Source: Planosporangium flavigriseum (GTDB taxonomy: Bacteria > Actinomycetota > Actinomycetes > Mycobacteriales > Micromonosporaceae). Taken from it: 64,000 nt of DNA. Position numbers and translations under genes: made by a program. Positions 8,134-16,635 of the stretch are shown in pieces. The notes under the pieces were generated by a model. The model did not search any database. It was not told the DNA's origin and saw only the letters and a list, made by a program, of their open reading frames with translations. The stretch spans positions 1 through 64,000 of the forward strand of contig NZ_JAATVW010000020.1 in NCBI RefSeq assembly GCF_011947225.1, written 5' to 3'. Positions within the stretch are counted from its first letter, which is position 1, and each line of letters begins with the position of its first letter.

Positions 8134-8709
8134 TCAGCCGGTACGGGCGGCCTGGACGGCCTCGACGAGCTGGGCGCGGGCCCGTGCGACCCGCGACCGG
8201 ATGGTGCCAATCGGCACCTGCTCGATCTCGGCCGTCTCGTCGTAGGACAGGCCGAGCACCTGGGTGAGCACGAACGCGCTGCGCCGGTCGTCGGGCAGCG
8301 ACCGCAGCAGGTCGTTGGCGGCGAGCAGCCCGGCCTGGTCGGGCACGTGGGCGGGTTGGGGCTGGGCGGCCACCCGGCTGTCGAGGCGCCGCAGCCGGGT
8401 CAGCGAGCGGATGTGGTCGGCGCAGACGCGGCGGGCGATGCCCAGCAGCCAGGTCCGGGCGGTCGAGCGCCCTGCGAAGTCGGGTAGTGCCCGGAACGCC
8501 CGGAGATAGGTGTCCTGCGTCAGGTCGTCGGCCGCCTCCCGGTCGACGAGCGCGGCGACGAATCGCCAGACCTCGGCCTGCGTGGCCCGTACGAAGGTGC
8601 TCGCCGCAGCCTGGTCGCCGTCGCGGGCGGCCAGCAACGACCGCGTGGCTGGGTCGATCAACCCAGAGTCGATCAACCCGGCGAACTCGGCGGCCTCCTC
8701 AACGCTCAC
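8134..8709 (-). CDS. ECF-type RNA polymerase sigma factor (SigC-like)
   Basis: 191-residue ECF sigma factor. Region 2 is at about residues 40-110, with DLTQDTYLRAFRALPDF and the promoter-melting/-10 segment ARTWLLGIARRVCADH. Region 4 is at about 135-185, with the helix-turn-helix GLSYDETAEIEQVPIGTIRSR that reads the -35 box. It is divergent from a zinc-finger membrane protein at 8793 with 83 bases between, the usual arrangement of a sigma factor with its anti-sigma factor. The intervening DNA contains GGGAAC at 8757, like an ECF -35 box, which suggests autoregulation. The name SigC is by resemblance only. Confidence 0.88.
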   Translation of the reverse strand: MSVEEAAEFAGLIDSGLIDPATRSLLAARDGDQAAASTFVRATQAEVWRFVAALVDREAADDLTQDTYLRAFRALPDFAGRSTARTWLLGIARRVCADHIRSLTRLRRLDSRVAAQPQPAHVPDQAGLLAANDLLRSLPDDRRSAFVLTQVLGLSYDETAEIEQVPIGTIRSRVARARAQLVEAVQAARTG

Positions 8710-8792
8710 GACGACCGACTGTACGTGTCGGGTACCACTCTCAGCAGCCCCGAGCAGGGAACTTTTCCCAGTTGGCAGTCGACTACCCGGTC

Positions 8793-9560
8793 ATGACAGC
8801 CCATTCCGCCCTCAGCTGTGACCAGGCTCGCCTTGCACTGTCCGCACGTCTTGACGGCGAGCCGCTCGGTGTATCGGCCGACCGGTTGGGCTTGCATATC
8901 GACACCTGCCGCGCCTGCTCGGACTGGCTCGCCCGGGCTGAGCAGGTGACCCGGCTGGTGCGGCTGCAGCCGGCTCGGGTACCCGACCTCACCGACGCGA
9001 TCCTCGCCGCCGTAGCGGCCGACTCCGTAGCAGCCGACTCCGTAGCGGCCGACTCCCTGGCGGCCGACCGGGCGAGGCCCGCTGCCGGTGCGCAGGCTCG
9101 GGCTGGCCGCGCCGGGGCGGGCCGACAGGCGCTGACGCGCCTGCTGCAGGCCGCGATCGCGGCGGTGGCCTCGATGCAGTTACTGGTGATCATATCGGTG
9201 GTCCTGGGTATCAGCGTGGACGAGCACGCCGACCACGAGGCCGGCGCGTTCGCGGCCGCGGTCGCAGCCGGGTTCCTGCTGGCCGCGTTCCGGCCGCGAC
9301 TGGCCCGGGCCTACACCCCGATCGCGATCGTGCTGGCCGTGTGCCTGACCGTGACCAGTCGCATGGGCATGAGTGGCCACGAGGTGACGATGCTGCGCGA
9401 GATCGGCGGCTACGTCGCCACCATCGTGCAGGCCGTGCTCATCTTCACGCTGGGGCGGCTGTACTCGCCATCCGATGCCTCGTCCAATTCCTCGCCCAAT
9501 TCCTCGCCCAATTCCTCATCCGGGCGGGGGGTCGTGAATCCGACCGGCATCCCCGCCTAG
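8793..9560 (+). CDS. Membrane-anchored zinc-finger (ZAS-type) anti-sigma-like protein
   Basis: 255-residue protein with an N-terminal zf-HC2-like motif (SCDQARLALSARLDGE, then LHIDTCRACSDW; the H-x3-C-x2-C pattern is at about residues 33-40). A linker follows, carrying three copies of A-A-D-S-V/L from a 15-bp repeat, and then four predicted membrane helices between about residues 120 and 235. The tail is N-S-S-P repeated, from a 12-bp repeat. The arrangement fits an anti-sigma factor that holds the divergent ECF sigma at the membrane. The start at 8793 is chosen because it places the zinc-finger at the N-terminus as in the family. Confidence 0.7.
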   Translation: MTAHSALSCDQARLALSARLDGEPLGVSADRLGLHIDTCRACSDWLARAEQVTRLVRLQPARVPDLTDAILAAVAADSVAADSVAADSLAADRARPAAGAQARAGRAGAGRQALTRLLQAAIAAVASMQLLVIISVVLGISVDEHADHEAGAFAAAVAAGFLLAAFRPRLARAYTPIAIVLAVCLTVTSRMGMSGHEVTMLREIGGYVATIVQAVLIFTLGRLYSPSDASSNSSPNSSPNSSSGRGVVNPTGIPA

Positions 9561-9622
9561 CGGGCCGGCCACTGTCGCCGATCTGCCATATCGAGCCTCG
9601 CGCTCTCGTAGGCTCGATACCC

Positions 9623-10873
9623 GTGGCACGTACCGCCTTCGGGCGCCCGTTACGCAGCGTCGCCTTTGACGTCGCGATTTCGCTCGGCGTGGCTCTGTCC
9701 GCATTGGCGGCAGTCAAGACCCAGCCCGGCAGTTGGGGGCTGACGTCCATCGGTCTCGCGATGGCGGTCGCGGTGCTGTTCCGGCGTACCCGTCCGACCG
9801 CCGCCGCGATCGCGGTCGGCCTGTTGGCCCTGCTCCAGACGCTGCTCGGCTGGCACTCACAGGCCTTCGACGTAGCCGTGCTGGTCGTCATGTACAGCGT
9901 CGTCAAGTATGCCGACCGGCTGCGGGACGGCATCCTGGCAGCAGGTGCCGTCGTCGTCGGGATCGGGCTCGATGCCCGGATTCCGGAGGGCCCGCGCTTG
10001 CCCAACGCCGTGTTCGAGACCCTGGTGAGCGGCGCGGTGTGGCTGGTGGCGCTGAACCTGCGCACCCGGCGGCTGTACGTGCGCAGCCTCGAGGAGCGGG
10101 CCGCCACGCTCGAGCGGGAGCGGGACGCGCAGTCCCGCGCGGCCGTGGCCGAGGAGCGTACCCGCATCGCCCGGGAACTCCACGACGTCGTGGCGCACAG
10201 CCTGGCCGTGATGATCGTCCAGGCTGACGGGGCGATGTACACGCTCGACCGCGACCCCGACACCGCCCGCGGCGCGATCAAGACCGTGGCGGAGACCGGC
10301 CGGCAGGCCCTTGAGGAGATGCGGCGGCTGGTCGGCGTACTGCGTGACACCACACCGGCCGAGCCGACCGGCACCCAGGTCCCCGCAACGGCACAAGATG
10401 AGGCGGCACAAGATGAGGCGGCCCGGGCCATCGGCGGCGACCAGCAGCGCCAGCGCCCCGCGCTGGAATCCCTGGGCGCGCTGCTCGACCGGTCCCGCGC
10501 GGCCGGGCTCGTGGTGCGCCACGAGGTACACGGTGAGTGGGCGGCACTGCCCACCGGCATGGACCTGACGATCTACCGGATTGTGCAGGAGTGCCTGACC
10601 AACGCGCTCAAGCACGCCGGGACCGGCTCATGCGTCGAGCTCACCCTTGACTACTCGACCGCCGGCGAGGTCGGCGTGCGGGTGGTCGACGACGGCCGGG
10701 GCACCGTCGTGGGCGGCCCACCCCCCTCCGGGGGGCATGGCCTGGTCGGCATGCGCGAGCGGGTCGCCGTGTACGGCGGCACCTACCACGCCGGGCCGCG
10801 GCTGGCCGGGGGCTGGGAGGTGGCCGTGTGCCTGCCGATACCGTCTACCCGTCCTCAGCATCAGGGGGTGTGA
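9623..10873 (+). CDS. Sensor histidine kinase (DesK/NarL-type, HisKA_3)
   Basis: 416-residue membrane kinase. About five membrane helices (residues 10-145) are followed by a coiled linker (ERAATLERERDAQ), the dimerisation domain with the phospho-acceptor motif RIARELHDVVAHSL, and a C-terminal ATPase domain (IVQECLTNALKHAG; VDDGRG; GHGLVGMRERV). A 15-bp repeat encodes the duplicated AQDEA stretch in the linker between HisKA_3 and the ATPase domain. The start codon is GTG 9623. Its TGA overlaps the ATG of the response regulator by one base, so the pair is translationally coupled. The neighbouring MacB/FtsX-type ABC genes suggest that this system senses cell-envelope or antibiotic stress. Confidence 0.9.
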   Translation: MARTAFGRPLRSVAFDVAISLGVALSALAAVKTQPGSWGLTSIGLAMAVAVLFRRTRPTAAAIAVGLLALLQTLLGWHSQAFDVAVLVVMYSVVKYADRLRDGILAAGAVVVGIGLDARIPEGPRLPNAVFETLVSGAVWLVALNLRTRRLYVRSLEERAATLERERDAQSRAAVAEERTRIARELHDVVAHSLAVMIVQADGAMYTLDRDPDTARGAIKTVAETGRQALEEMRRLVGVLRDTTPAEPTGTQVPATAQDEAAQDEAARAIGGDQQRQRPALESLGALLDRSRAAGLVVRHEVHGEWAALPTGMDLTIYRIVQECLTNALKHAGTGSCVELTLDYSTAGEVGVRVVDDGRGTVVGGPPPSGGHGLVGMRERVAVYGGTYHAGPRLAGGWEVAVCLPIPSTRPQHQGV

Positions 10874-11538
10874 TGACGATCCGCGTGGTGATCGTGGACG
10901 ACCAGGCGCTGGTCCGGGCCGGGTTCAAGATGGTGCTCGGCGCCCAGCCGGACATGGAGGTCGTGGGGGAGGCGATCGACGGCGCGGACGCGCTGCGCGT
11001 GCTCGCCCGTACCGAAGCCGACGTCGTGGTGATGGACATCCAGATGCCCACCATGGACGGCGTCGAGGCGACCCGGCGGCTGTGCCAGGGGGTCGTGGAC
11101 GGCAAACCTCGGGTGCTCGTGCTGACCACGTTCGACACCGAGTCCGACGCCTTCGCCGCGCTGCAGGCCGGGGCCAGCGGGTTCCTGCTCAAGAACGTCC
11201 CGCCCGAGGAACTGCTCGCCGCGATCCGGGTCGTGGCCAGCGGCGACGCCGTGGTGGCCCCGGGCATCACCCGCCGGCTGCTCGACCGGGTCGCCGGCCA
11301 GCTGGGGGCGGGCCCGCGTACCGATCCGCGGCTGGCCCAGCTGACCGAACGGGAACGCGACGTGCTGCTGCTGGTCGCGCAGGGGCTGACCAATGCCGAG
11401 ATCGGTGGTCGCCTCCACGTCGCGGAGGCGACCGTCAAGACCCACGTCGGCAAGATCCTGACGAAGCTGGACCTGCGCGACCGCGTACAGGCGGTCGTCT
11501 TCGCGTACGAGACGGGCCTGGTCACGCCGGGCGCCTGA
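10873..11538 (+). CDS. NarL/LuxR-family response regulator
   Basis: 221-residue response regulator. The receiver domain at residues 1-120 has VDDQ, the phosphorylated Asp in DVVVMDIQMP, and a C-terminal Lys in FLLKN. The LuxR-type helix-turn-helix at about 150-215 has LTERERDVLLLVAQGLTNAEI and VKTHVGKIL. It starts at ATG 10873, overlapping the kinase stop by one base. The paired inverted repeats at 11546-11575, just downstream and ahead of the ABC genes, are a reasonable candidate for its binding site. Confidence 0.92.
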   Translation: MTIRVVIVDDQALVRAGFKMVLGAQPDMEVVGEAIDGADALRVLARTEADVVVMDIQMPTMDGVEATRRLCQGVVDGKPRVLVLTTFDTESDAFAALQAGASGFLLKNVPPEELLAAIRVVASGDAVVAPGITRRLLDRVAGQLGAGPRTDPRLAQLTERERDVLLLVAQGLTNAEIGGRLHVAEATVKTHVGKILTKLDLRDRVQAVVFAYETGLVTPGA

Positions 11539-11545
11539 GCGCTAT

Positions 11546-11575
11546 CTACGACTCAGGTCGTAGGGGTCGGCCCCT
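11546..11575. promoter_or_regulatory. Two adjacent inverted repeats upstream of the ABC transporter
   Basis: CTACGAC-TCAG-GTCGTAG (11546-11563) is a perfect 7-bp inverted repeat. It is directly followed by AGGGG-TCGG-CCCCT (11562-11575). They sit between the response regulator and the ABC ATPase. They could form a terminator pair, but there is no T-run and the position fits an operator for the adjacent response regulator. Confidence 0.45.
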
Positions 11576-11687
11576 AAGGCCGCTACCTGCGGGCGAGGAA
11601 GATCGAGAGCCTAGACGGAGATCATCACCGGGCTTCCGGCCATAGCGTCAGATGCGTAAACAACCGCTTTTGAGCTGGGAGTACAAC

Positions 11688-12458
11688 GTGTCTGCCGTCT
11701 CGCCGCCGACCCCTCGTACGAGCGCCGCCGTCGCGGCCCGGAGCCTGACCAAGGTCTACGGTTCCGGCGATGCCGCGGTGACCGCCCTGGATGGGGTCGA
11801 GGTCGACTTCGCCCCGGGTCGGTTCACCGCGATCATGGGCGCTTCGGGCTCGGGCAAATCCACTCTGATGCACTGCCTGGCCGGGCTGGACCGGCCCAGC
11901 GGTGGGTCGGTGCACATCGGCGAGTCGGACGTCACCCGGCTGGACGACAAGCGGCTGACGCTGCTGCGCCGTGACCACGTCGGGTTCGTGTTCCAGAAGT
12001 TCAACCTGCTGCCGGCGCTGTCGGCGCAGGAGAACATCCTGCTGCCGTTGGCCATCGCCGGGCGCAAGCCGGACCCGGCGTGGTTCAACCAGATCGTGAC
12101 GGCGGTGGGCCTGCGGGACCGGCTGGAGCACAAGCCGAGCGAGCTCTCCGGCGGCCAGCAGCAGCGGGTGGCCCTCGCCCGGGCGCTGGTGACCCGGCCG
12201 TGGGTGGTGTTCGCGGACGAGCCGACCGGCAACCTCGACTCGCGCGCCAGCGCGGAGGTACTGCGACTGCTGCGCGACGCCGTAAACGGACTGGGCCAGA
12301 CGGTCATCATGGTGACGCACGACCCGGTGGCCGCCGCTCACGCCGACCGGGTGGTGTTCCTGGCCGACGGGCGGGTGGTGCGCGAACTGTTCGAGCCCAC
12401 CGCCGACAAGGTCCTGGACGTGATGGGCAGCCTCGACGCCGCCGTGGGGGCCCGGTGA
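11688..12458 (+). CDS. ABC transporter ATP-binding protein (MacB/LolD type)
   Basis: 256-residue ATPase that would energise the FtsX-type permease encoded next. Walker A is GASGSGKST, the Q-loop is VFQKFNLLPAL, the signature is LSGGQQQR, and Walker B is VFADEPTGNLD, all typical of the MacB/LolD subgroup that drives mechanotransmission or efflux rather than import. GTG 11688 is chosen because GGGAG lies six bases upstream; an ATG at 11652 would add 12 residues without a binding site. The stop overlaps the permease start (GTGA). Confidence 0.9.
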   Translation: MSAVSPPTPRTSAAVAARSLTKVYGSGDAAVTALDGVEVDFAPGRFTAIMGASGSGKSTLMHCLAGLDRPSGGSVHIGESDVTRLDDKRLTLLRRDHVGFVFQKFNLLPALSAQENILLPLAIAGRKPDPAWFNQIVTAVGLRDRLEHKPSELSGGQQQRVALARALVTRPWVVFADEPTGNLDSRASAEVLRLLRDAVNGLGQTVIMVTHDPVAAAHADRVVFLADGRVVRELFEPTADKVLDVMGSLDAAVGAR

Positions 12459-14974
12459 CCGGGATGCTGAGACTCACCCTGCGCTCCCTGCGGGCGCATG
12501 CGCTCCGGCTGGCGCTGTCGTCGCTGGCCATCGTGCTCGGCGTCGCGTTCATCGCCGGCACGCTCATGTTCACCGGTGGGATGCGGACCGCCGCGTACGC
12601 CAAGGCGGGCGTGTTCGACCGCCACACCGACGTCGCGGTCTACCCGGCGGACGGTGGATCGAACAATCCGAGGGATCGGAAGGCCGTCGACGAGACGGTC
12701 CTCGCCAAGGTTCGCGCGGCCAGCGGGGTACGCGCCGCCGAGGGCGAGGTCACCGGCACCGGCGGCGTGGTCGGCACCAACAACCGGCCGGTCCTCGGGT
12801 ACTCCGTGGTCTCCAGCATCCCGACCGATCCGGGCCTGCAGTCGTACACCGTGCGTCAGGGCCGGCTGCCACAGCGTACGCATGAGGTCGTGCTCGACAC
12901 CCGTACGGTCGACAAGCAGAAGTTCGCGGTCGGCTCGGCGGTTCGGGTCGGCGGCAAGGGCAGCCAGGCCGAGGCGTACACGCTCGTCGGCGTGGTGGAT
13001 GTCGCCGGTACGCCGAAGGACTTCGGCGGCGCGTTCATCGGCCTCGTCGCCGCCGACGCGCTCACCGTGACCGGCGAGCAGGGGTATCAGCGGATCGTCG
13101 CGGCCGGTCGCCCCGGCGTCTCGCACGACGCGCTGGCCAAGGAGGTCACGGCGGCCGTGGGGCCGGGCCTGACGGTGCGGACCCACGAGCAGATCCTCGA
13201 CGACAACCTGAAGAGCGCCATCAAGGACATCCAGCAGTTCAACGCGGTACTGACGATGTTCGCGGCGATCTCGGTCCTGGTCGCGGCGTTCGTCATCGCC
13301 AACACCTTCACGATCGTGCTGGCTCAGCGCACCCGCGAGACCGCGCTGCTGCGGCTCGTGGGCGCCACCCGCGGACAGGCGTTCCGGTCGGTGCTGCTGG
13401 AGTCCTCCGCCGTCGGCTTCGTCGCCTCGCTCGCTGGCGTGGGCGTGGGCGCTGGCGTCGCGCTGGGCATGCAGGCGCTGCTGCGCGCGATGGGGGTGGT
13501 GTTCGAGGGTGGGATCGCGCTGTCGGCGTCCACAGTGGTTCTGTCGGTCCTGCTCGGCACCGTGATCACGGTCTGCGCCGCGGTCCTGCCCGCCTGGCGG
13601 GGAACCCGGGTGCCGCCGGTCGCCGCGCTGTCCGACGCCGCCGTCGAGACCGCCCGGCGGGCGGGCTGGGTACGTCTGGGCTTCGGCGCCCTGAGCCTCG
13701 CGGCGGGGATCGCGGCGCTCGGGTTTGCCGGGAGGTCGTCGAGCATCGCGACCGTCGGCGCCGGCGCCGTGTTCACCTTCGCCGGCATCGTGATGTTCGG
13801 CCCGGTACTGGTCCCGGCGCTGGTACGGGCTCTGGGCTGGCCGTTGCGGCGGCTGCTCGGCGCGACCGCCACCATCGCGGTCTCCAACGCCGTACGCAAC
13901 CCTCGCCGCATCGCCGCCACCGCCACGGCGCTGGTGATCGGTATCGGCCTGGTGTCGTCGTTCGTCGTCGCCGCGCAGAGTGTGAAGGCGGGCATCGAGC
14001 GCAGCGTCGACAAGGAGGTCGGCGTGGACTTCGTGGCGACCGGGGTCGGCGGCGCGCTGCCGGCGCCGATGGTGGACGAACTGCGCGGCCGCCGTGAGCT
14101 CGGCGTGGTACATCTGCCCAGGCAGACGGTGTCCAACCAGGTCGAGGTCGTCTCGGCGCACCCCGCGCTGGTCCGCACCAATCTCAGGCACGTCGACAGC
14201 GGCGACGTCCGCCAGCTCGGTGCCGGCACCGCGCTGGTGTACCGGCCGCTGGCACGCGCCAAGGGGTTGACCGTCGGCTCGGCGGTGACGGTGGCGGGTC
14301 GGCAGTTCCGCGTCGTCGCCGTGGTCGATGGCACCACCGGACCCACGGACCCGTCGGAGAACGTTCCGCTCGGGTACCGGATCTCACTGTCCGATGCCGA
14401 CTTCTCCGCGACATTTCCGGACGTACCGGTCGTCATGGCCGCGATGGACCCGGCGGCCGGGGTGTCCAAGCAGCGGGCGAAGGACGCGATCGAGGCCATC
14501 ACCGCGAAGTACCCGACCGCCAACTTCATGGACCGCGCCGCGTACAAGAAGATGCTCACCGGCACGGTGGACATGCTGCTGGCGTTCGTCACCGCGCTGC
14601 TCGGGCTGGCAGTGGTCATCGCGCTGGTCGGCGTGGCCAACACGCTCACGCTGTCGGTGGTGGAGCGCACCCGGGAGAACGGGATCCTGCGGGCCGTCGG
14701 CCTCACCAGAGGCCGGGTACGGGCGATGCTCGCCGTCGAGGCGGTACTGATGGCCCTGGTCGGGGCGCTGCTCGGGGTCGGGCTGGGTACCGCGGTGAGC
14801 GCCGGGGCGATGAGCTTCCTCAACGGCATGGGTGGCGAGTTCGCGGTGGTGCTCCCGTGGGGACGGCTCGCTCTGATCCTCGGGTTCGCCGCGGTGGCCG
14901 CGCTCGCCGCGTCGGTGCTGCCGGCCCGGCGCGCGGTCAACCGGCCCGTCGTCGAGGCGCTCGGCACCGAGTAG
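12455..14974 (+). CDS. FtsX-family ABC transporter permease (double MacB/FtsX domain)
   Basis: 839-residue permease with ten predicted membrane helices in two FtsX-like modules. It has an N-terminal helix (about residues 18-38), a large extracellular domain, helices at about 265-430, four more around 480-560, a second extracellular domain, and a last FtsX triplet at about 705-835 (the VGVANTLTLSVVERTREN region is the conserved FtsX core). The partner is the ATPase just upstream, overlapped by four bases (GTGA). Such actinobacterial pairs are associated with export of, or resistance to, envelope-active compounds. The final Glu-stop lies within a 15-bp tandem repeat. Confidence 0.9.
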   Translation: MTGMLRLTLRSLRAHALRLALSSLAIVLGVAFIAGTLMFTGGMRTAAYAKAGVFDRHTDVAVYPADGGSNNPRDRKAVDETVLAKVRAASGVRAAEGEVTGTGGVVGTNNRPVLGYSVVSSIPTDPGLQSYTVRQGRLPQRTHEVVLDTRTVDKQKFAVGSAVRVGGKGSQAEAYTLVGVVDVAGTPKDFGGAFIGLVAADALTVTGEQGYQRIVAAGRPGVSHDALAKEVTAAVGPGLTVRTHEQILDDNLKSAIKDIQQFNAVLTMFAAISVLVAAFVIANTFTIVLAQRTRETALLRLVGATRGQAFRSVLLESSAVGFVASLAGVGVGAGVALGMQALLRAMGVVFEGGIALSASTVVLSVLLGTVITVCAAVLPAWRGTRVPPVAALSDAAVETARRAGWVRLGFGALSLAAGIAALGFAGRSSSIATVGAGAVFTFAGIVMFGPVLVPALVRALGWPLRRLLGATATIAVSNAVRNPRRIAATATALVIGIGLVSSFVVAAQSVKAGIERSVDKEVGVDFVATGVGGALPAPMVDELRGRRELGVVHLPRQTVSNQVEVVSAHPALVRTNLRHVDSGDVRQLGAGTALVYRPLARAKGLTVGSAVTVAGRQFRVVAVVDGTTGPTDPSENVPLGYRISLSDADFSATFPDVPVVMAAMDPAAGVSKQRAKDAIEAITAKYPTANFMDRAAYKKMLTGTVDMLLAFVTALLGLAVVIALVGVANTLTLSVVERTRENGILRAVGLTRGRVRAMLAVEAVLMALVGALLGVGLGTAVSAGAMSFLNGMGGEFAVVLPWGRLALILGFAAVAALAASVLPARRAVNRPVVEALGTE

Positions 14975-15043
14975 CGCCGCATCGAGTAGCGCTGCATCGA
15001 GTAGCGCCGCATCGAGTGGCGCTGCATCGAGTAGTGCCGACGC
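14969..15043 (+). repeat. 15-bp tandem repeat spanning the permease stop
   Basis: About five copies of GAGTAGCGCYGCATC, with small differences, run from 14969. The first contains the real stop TAG (14972-14974). Since the unit is a multiple of three, the TAG recurs in the same frame in copies two, three and five. Confidence 0.95.
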
Positions 15044-15047
15044 CTGG

Positions 15048-15082
15048 CCTGGGCCTACCCGGTGACACTGGGTAGGCCCAGG
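15048..15082 (+). terminator. Hairpin terminator after the ABC permease
   Basis: Perfect 13-bp inverted repeat CCTGGGCCTACCC / GGGTAGGCCCAGG with a 9-base loop. There is no T-run, as is common in actinobacteria. Confidence 0.8.
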
Positions 15083-15120
15083 TCGGGCGTGTTGCGTGGA
15101 TCACCGCGCTACGGAGGGAT

Positions 15121-15159
15121 TTGACTTGGACGCGTTGTCGGCTAATCTGACGACAACGC
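15121..15159 (+). promoter_or_regulatory. Sigma-70-type promoter of the sigma-factor gene, overlapped by an inverted repeat
   Basis: TTGACT (15121-15126), a 16-base spacer and TAATCT (15143-15148) match a housekeeping-type promoter. A perfect 9-bp inverted repeat, GCGTTGTCG / CGACAACGC (15132-15140 and 15151-15159), brackets the -10 box, as a repressor operator would. The following bases to 15358 form a leader of about 200 nt with a GAAA-loop hairpin at 15161-15176 and a TGCACG/CGTGCA hairpin at 15301-15318; I see no other gene there. Confidence 0.55.
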
Positions 15160-15358
15160 ATCCACCGAAAGGTGGATCCGGCCCGAGATGTTCGGTGCAC
15201 ACATCGTCAAGAAGCGGCGGTTGTCACCAGCGAAACCATCTTGCGCCGGCACTCAAGCAACGGGTGTCGCGCGACGTTAGCTCCCTGGTTGGATGCTGCC
15301 TGCACGCTTCTTCGTGCACCAGCGTCGGCCGTGACCTGGCACAAGAAGGATGACGCTG

Positions 15359-16246
15359 ATGACTACCTCCCTGGACCGTAGTGCCCGCATCGACGAGGAC
15401 CTCACCACGATCGAGGTCGACGCCCCAGCGACCAGCACCACCGAAGCTGCGCCCGTGGCCGCACCGTCCCGTGCTGCCAAGGAGGCGGACGCGGCGGCCA
15501 AGGCCCTGATCGCGGCCCTGGCCGACCTTCCGGCCGACAGCCCCGACCGTCCGCGCGTGCGGCAGCGGCTGATCGAGGCGTACATGCCGCTGGCCGAGCA
15601 CCTGGCCCGCCGCTTCCGCAACCGCGGTGAGCCGCTCGACGACCTGGTGCAGGTCGCCTGCCTGGCTCTGGTGAAGTCGGTGGACGGCTACGACCACTCC
15701 CGCGGTGCGGCGTTCACCAGCTACGCGATCCCGATGATCCTCGGCGAGCTCAAGCGCCACTTCCGGGACAAGGGCTGGAACGTACGGGTGCCACGCCGGC
15801 TGCAGGAGCTGCGGCTGGACATCGGCAGGGCCAGCGGAGACCTGGCCCAGCAGCTCGGCCACTCGCCGACGGTCACGGAGCTCGCCGGCCACCTCGGGGT
15901 CCGCGACGAGGACATCATCGAGGCGATGGAGTCGGGCCATGCCTACCGGGCGCTGTCGCTGCACGCGCCGGTCGCCGGCGACGAGTCCGGCACCGAGCTG
16001 GCGGACATGCTCGGCGATGTCGACCACGACCTGGAGAACGTCGAGAACCGCGAGGCGCTCCGCCCGCTGATCGCGAAGCTGCCGCAGCGTGAGCAGCGCA
16101 TCATCGTGATGCGGTTCTTCGGCAACATGACCCAGTCGCAGATCGCCGCCGAGATGGGCATCTCCCAGATGCACGTGTCGCGGCTGCTCGCGCACGCCAT
16201 GAGCGTTCTGCGTGACGGACTCGTCGCTGAAGCCCGCCGTTTCTGA
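15359..16246 (+). CDS. SigB/SigF/SigG-family RNA polymerase sigma factor
   Basis: 295-residue group 3 sigma factor of the stress and development type. After an Ala/Thr-rich N-terminus of about 60 residues comes region 2 (EPLDDLVQVACLALVKSVDGY and RGAAFTSYAIPMILGELKRHFRD), region 3 (QQLGHSPTVTELAGHLGV) and region 4 (REQRIIVMRFFGNMTQSQIA with the DNA-binding MGISQMHVSRLL). ATG 15359 is preferred to ATG 15350 because AAGAAGGA (15343-15350) then lies at normal spacing. No anti-sigma or anti-anti-sigma gene is adjacent, unlike many sigF loci. Transcription probably starts from the TTGACT/TAATCT promoter about 200 bases upstream. Confidence 0.9.
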   Translation: MTTSLDRSARIDEDLTTIEVDAPATSTTEAAPVAAPSRAAKEADAAAKALIAALADLPADSPDRPRVRQRLIEAYMPLAEHLARRFRNRGEPLDDLVQVACLALVKSVDGYDHSRGAAFTSYAIPMILGELKRHFRDKGWNVRVPRRLQELRLDIGRASGDLAQQLGHSPTVTELAGHLGVRDEDIIEAMESGHAYRALSLHAPVAGDESGTELADMLGDVDHDLENVENREALRPLIAKLPQREQRIIVMRFFGNMTQSQIAAEMGISQMHVSRLLAHAMSVLRDGLVAEARRF

Positions 16247-16260
16247 TAGATCCAACGCTT

Positions 16261-16296
16261 CGCCCCGTCGGCTGCCAGCGTCGCACCGGCGGGGCG
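16261..16296 (+). terminator. Hairpin terminator after the sigma-factor gene
   Basis: CGCCCCGTCGG (16261-16271) pairs with CCGGCGGGGCG (16286-16296), with one G-T wobble. It begins 15 bases after the stop codon. Confidence 0.7.
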
Positions 16297-16361
16297 ATCG
16301 TTGTGTGCGCGCGTCCGATTCGTTCAAGGCGGCGGCGACGAGGCGCGCTTACGGTGGTGGC

Positions 16362-16600
16362 ATGGCACTGAATTTCGATCTCATCGGCTTCGATCCGAGT
16401 GGACACCCGTCCAGGGTGATCCGCGGGTGAGTCTGGCGTTCCGGTGCGACAGCCCGGAAGAGGTGGACCGTACGTACGGCGCGCTGACCGAGGCCGGCTA
16501 CCACGGGTACAAGAAGCCGTGGGACGCCTTCTGGGGCCAGCGGTACGCCGTCGTGCACGACCCGGACGGCAACAGCGTGGACCTGTTCGCCGCTGGGTAG
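16362..16600 (+). pseudogene. VOC (glyoxalase-like) protein gene with internal deletion and frameshift
   Basis: The beginning, MALNFDLIG (from ATG 16362), and the end, EWTPVQGDPRVSLAFRC through AVVHDPDGNSVDLFAAG (to 16600), match one VOC-family protein of roughly 120 residues. They are in different frames, and the segment between them (about 35-50 residues, including the usual first metal-binding strand) is missing. The original frame stops shortly after the junction (stop near 16430). The deletion could have formed between two copies of TTCGATC (16374-16389 region). The surviving C-terminal half has no start of its own. Confidence 0.7.
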
Positions 16601-16635
16601 ACGTCAGGCGGCGGGACTGTCACGCCGCGAGCGGT

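Noticed and set aside
8757..8783. ECF promoter between the sigma and anti-sigma-like genes as a firm feature
   Set aside because: GGGAAC is suggestive of a -35 box, but no convincing -10 at the right distance could be identified, so it is mentioned only with the sigma gene.
12338..14191. Long antisense frame opposite the FtsX-type permease
   Set aside because: Arg/Asp/Gly/His-rich low-complexity translation with no recognisable domain; the permease frame is clearly the gene.
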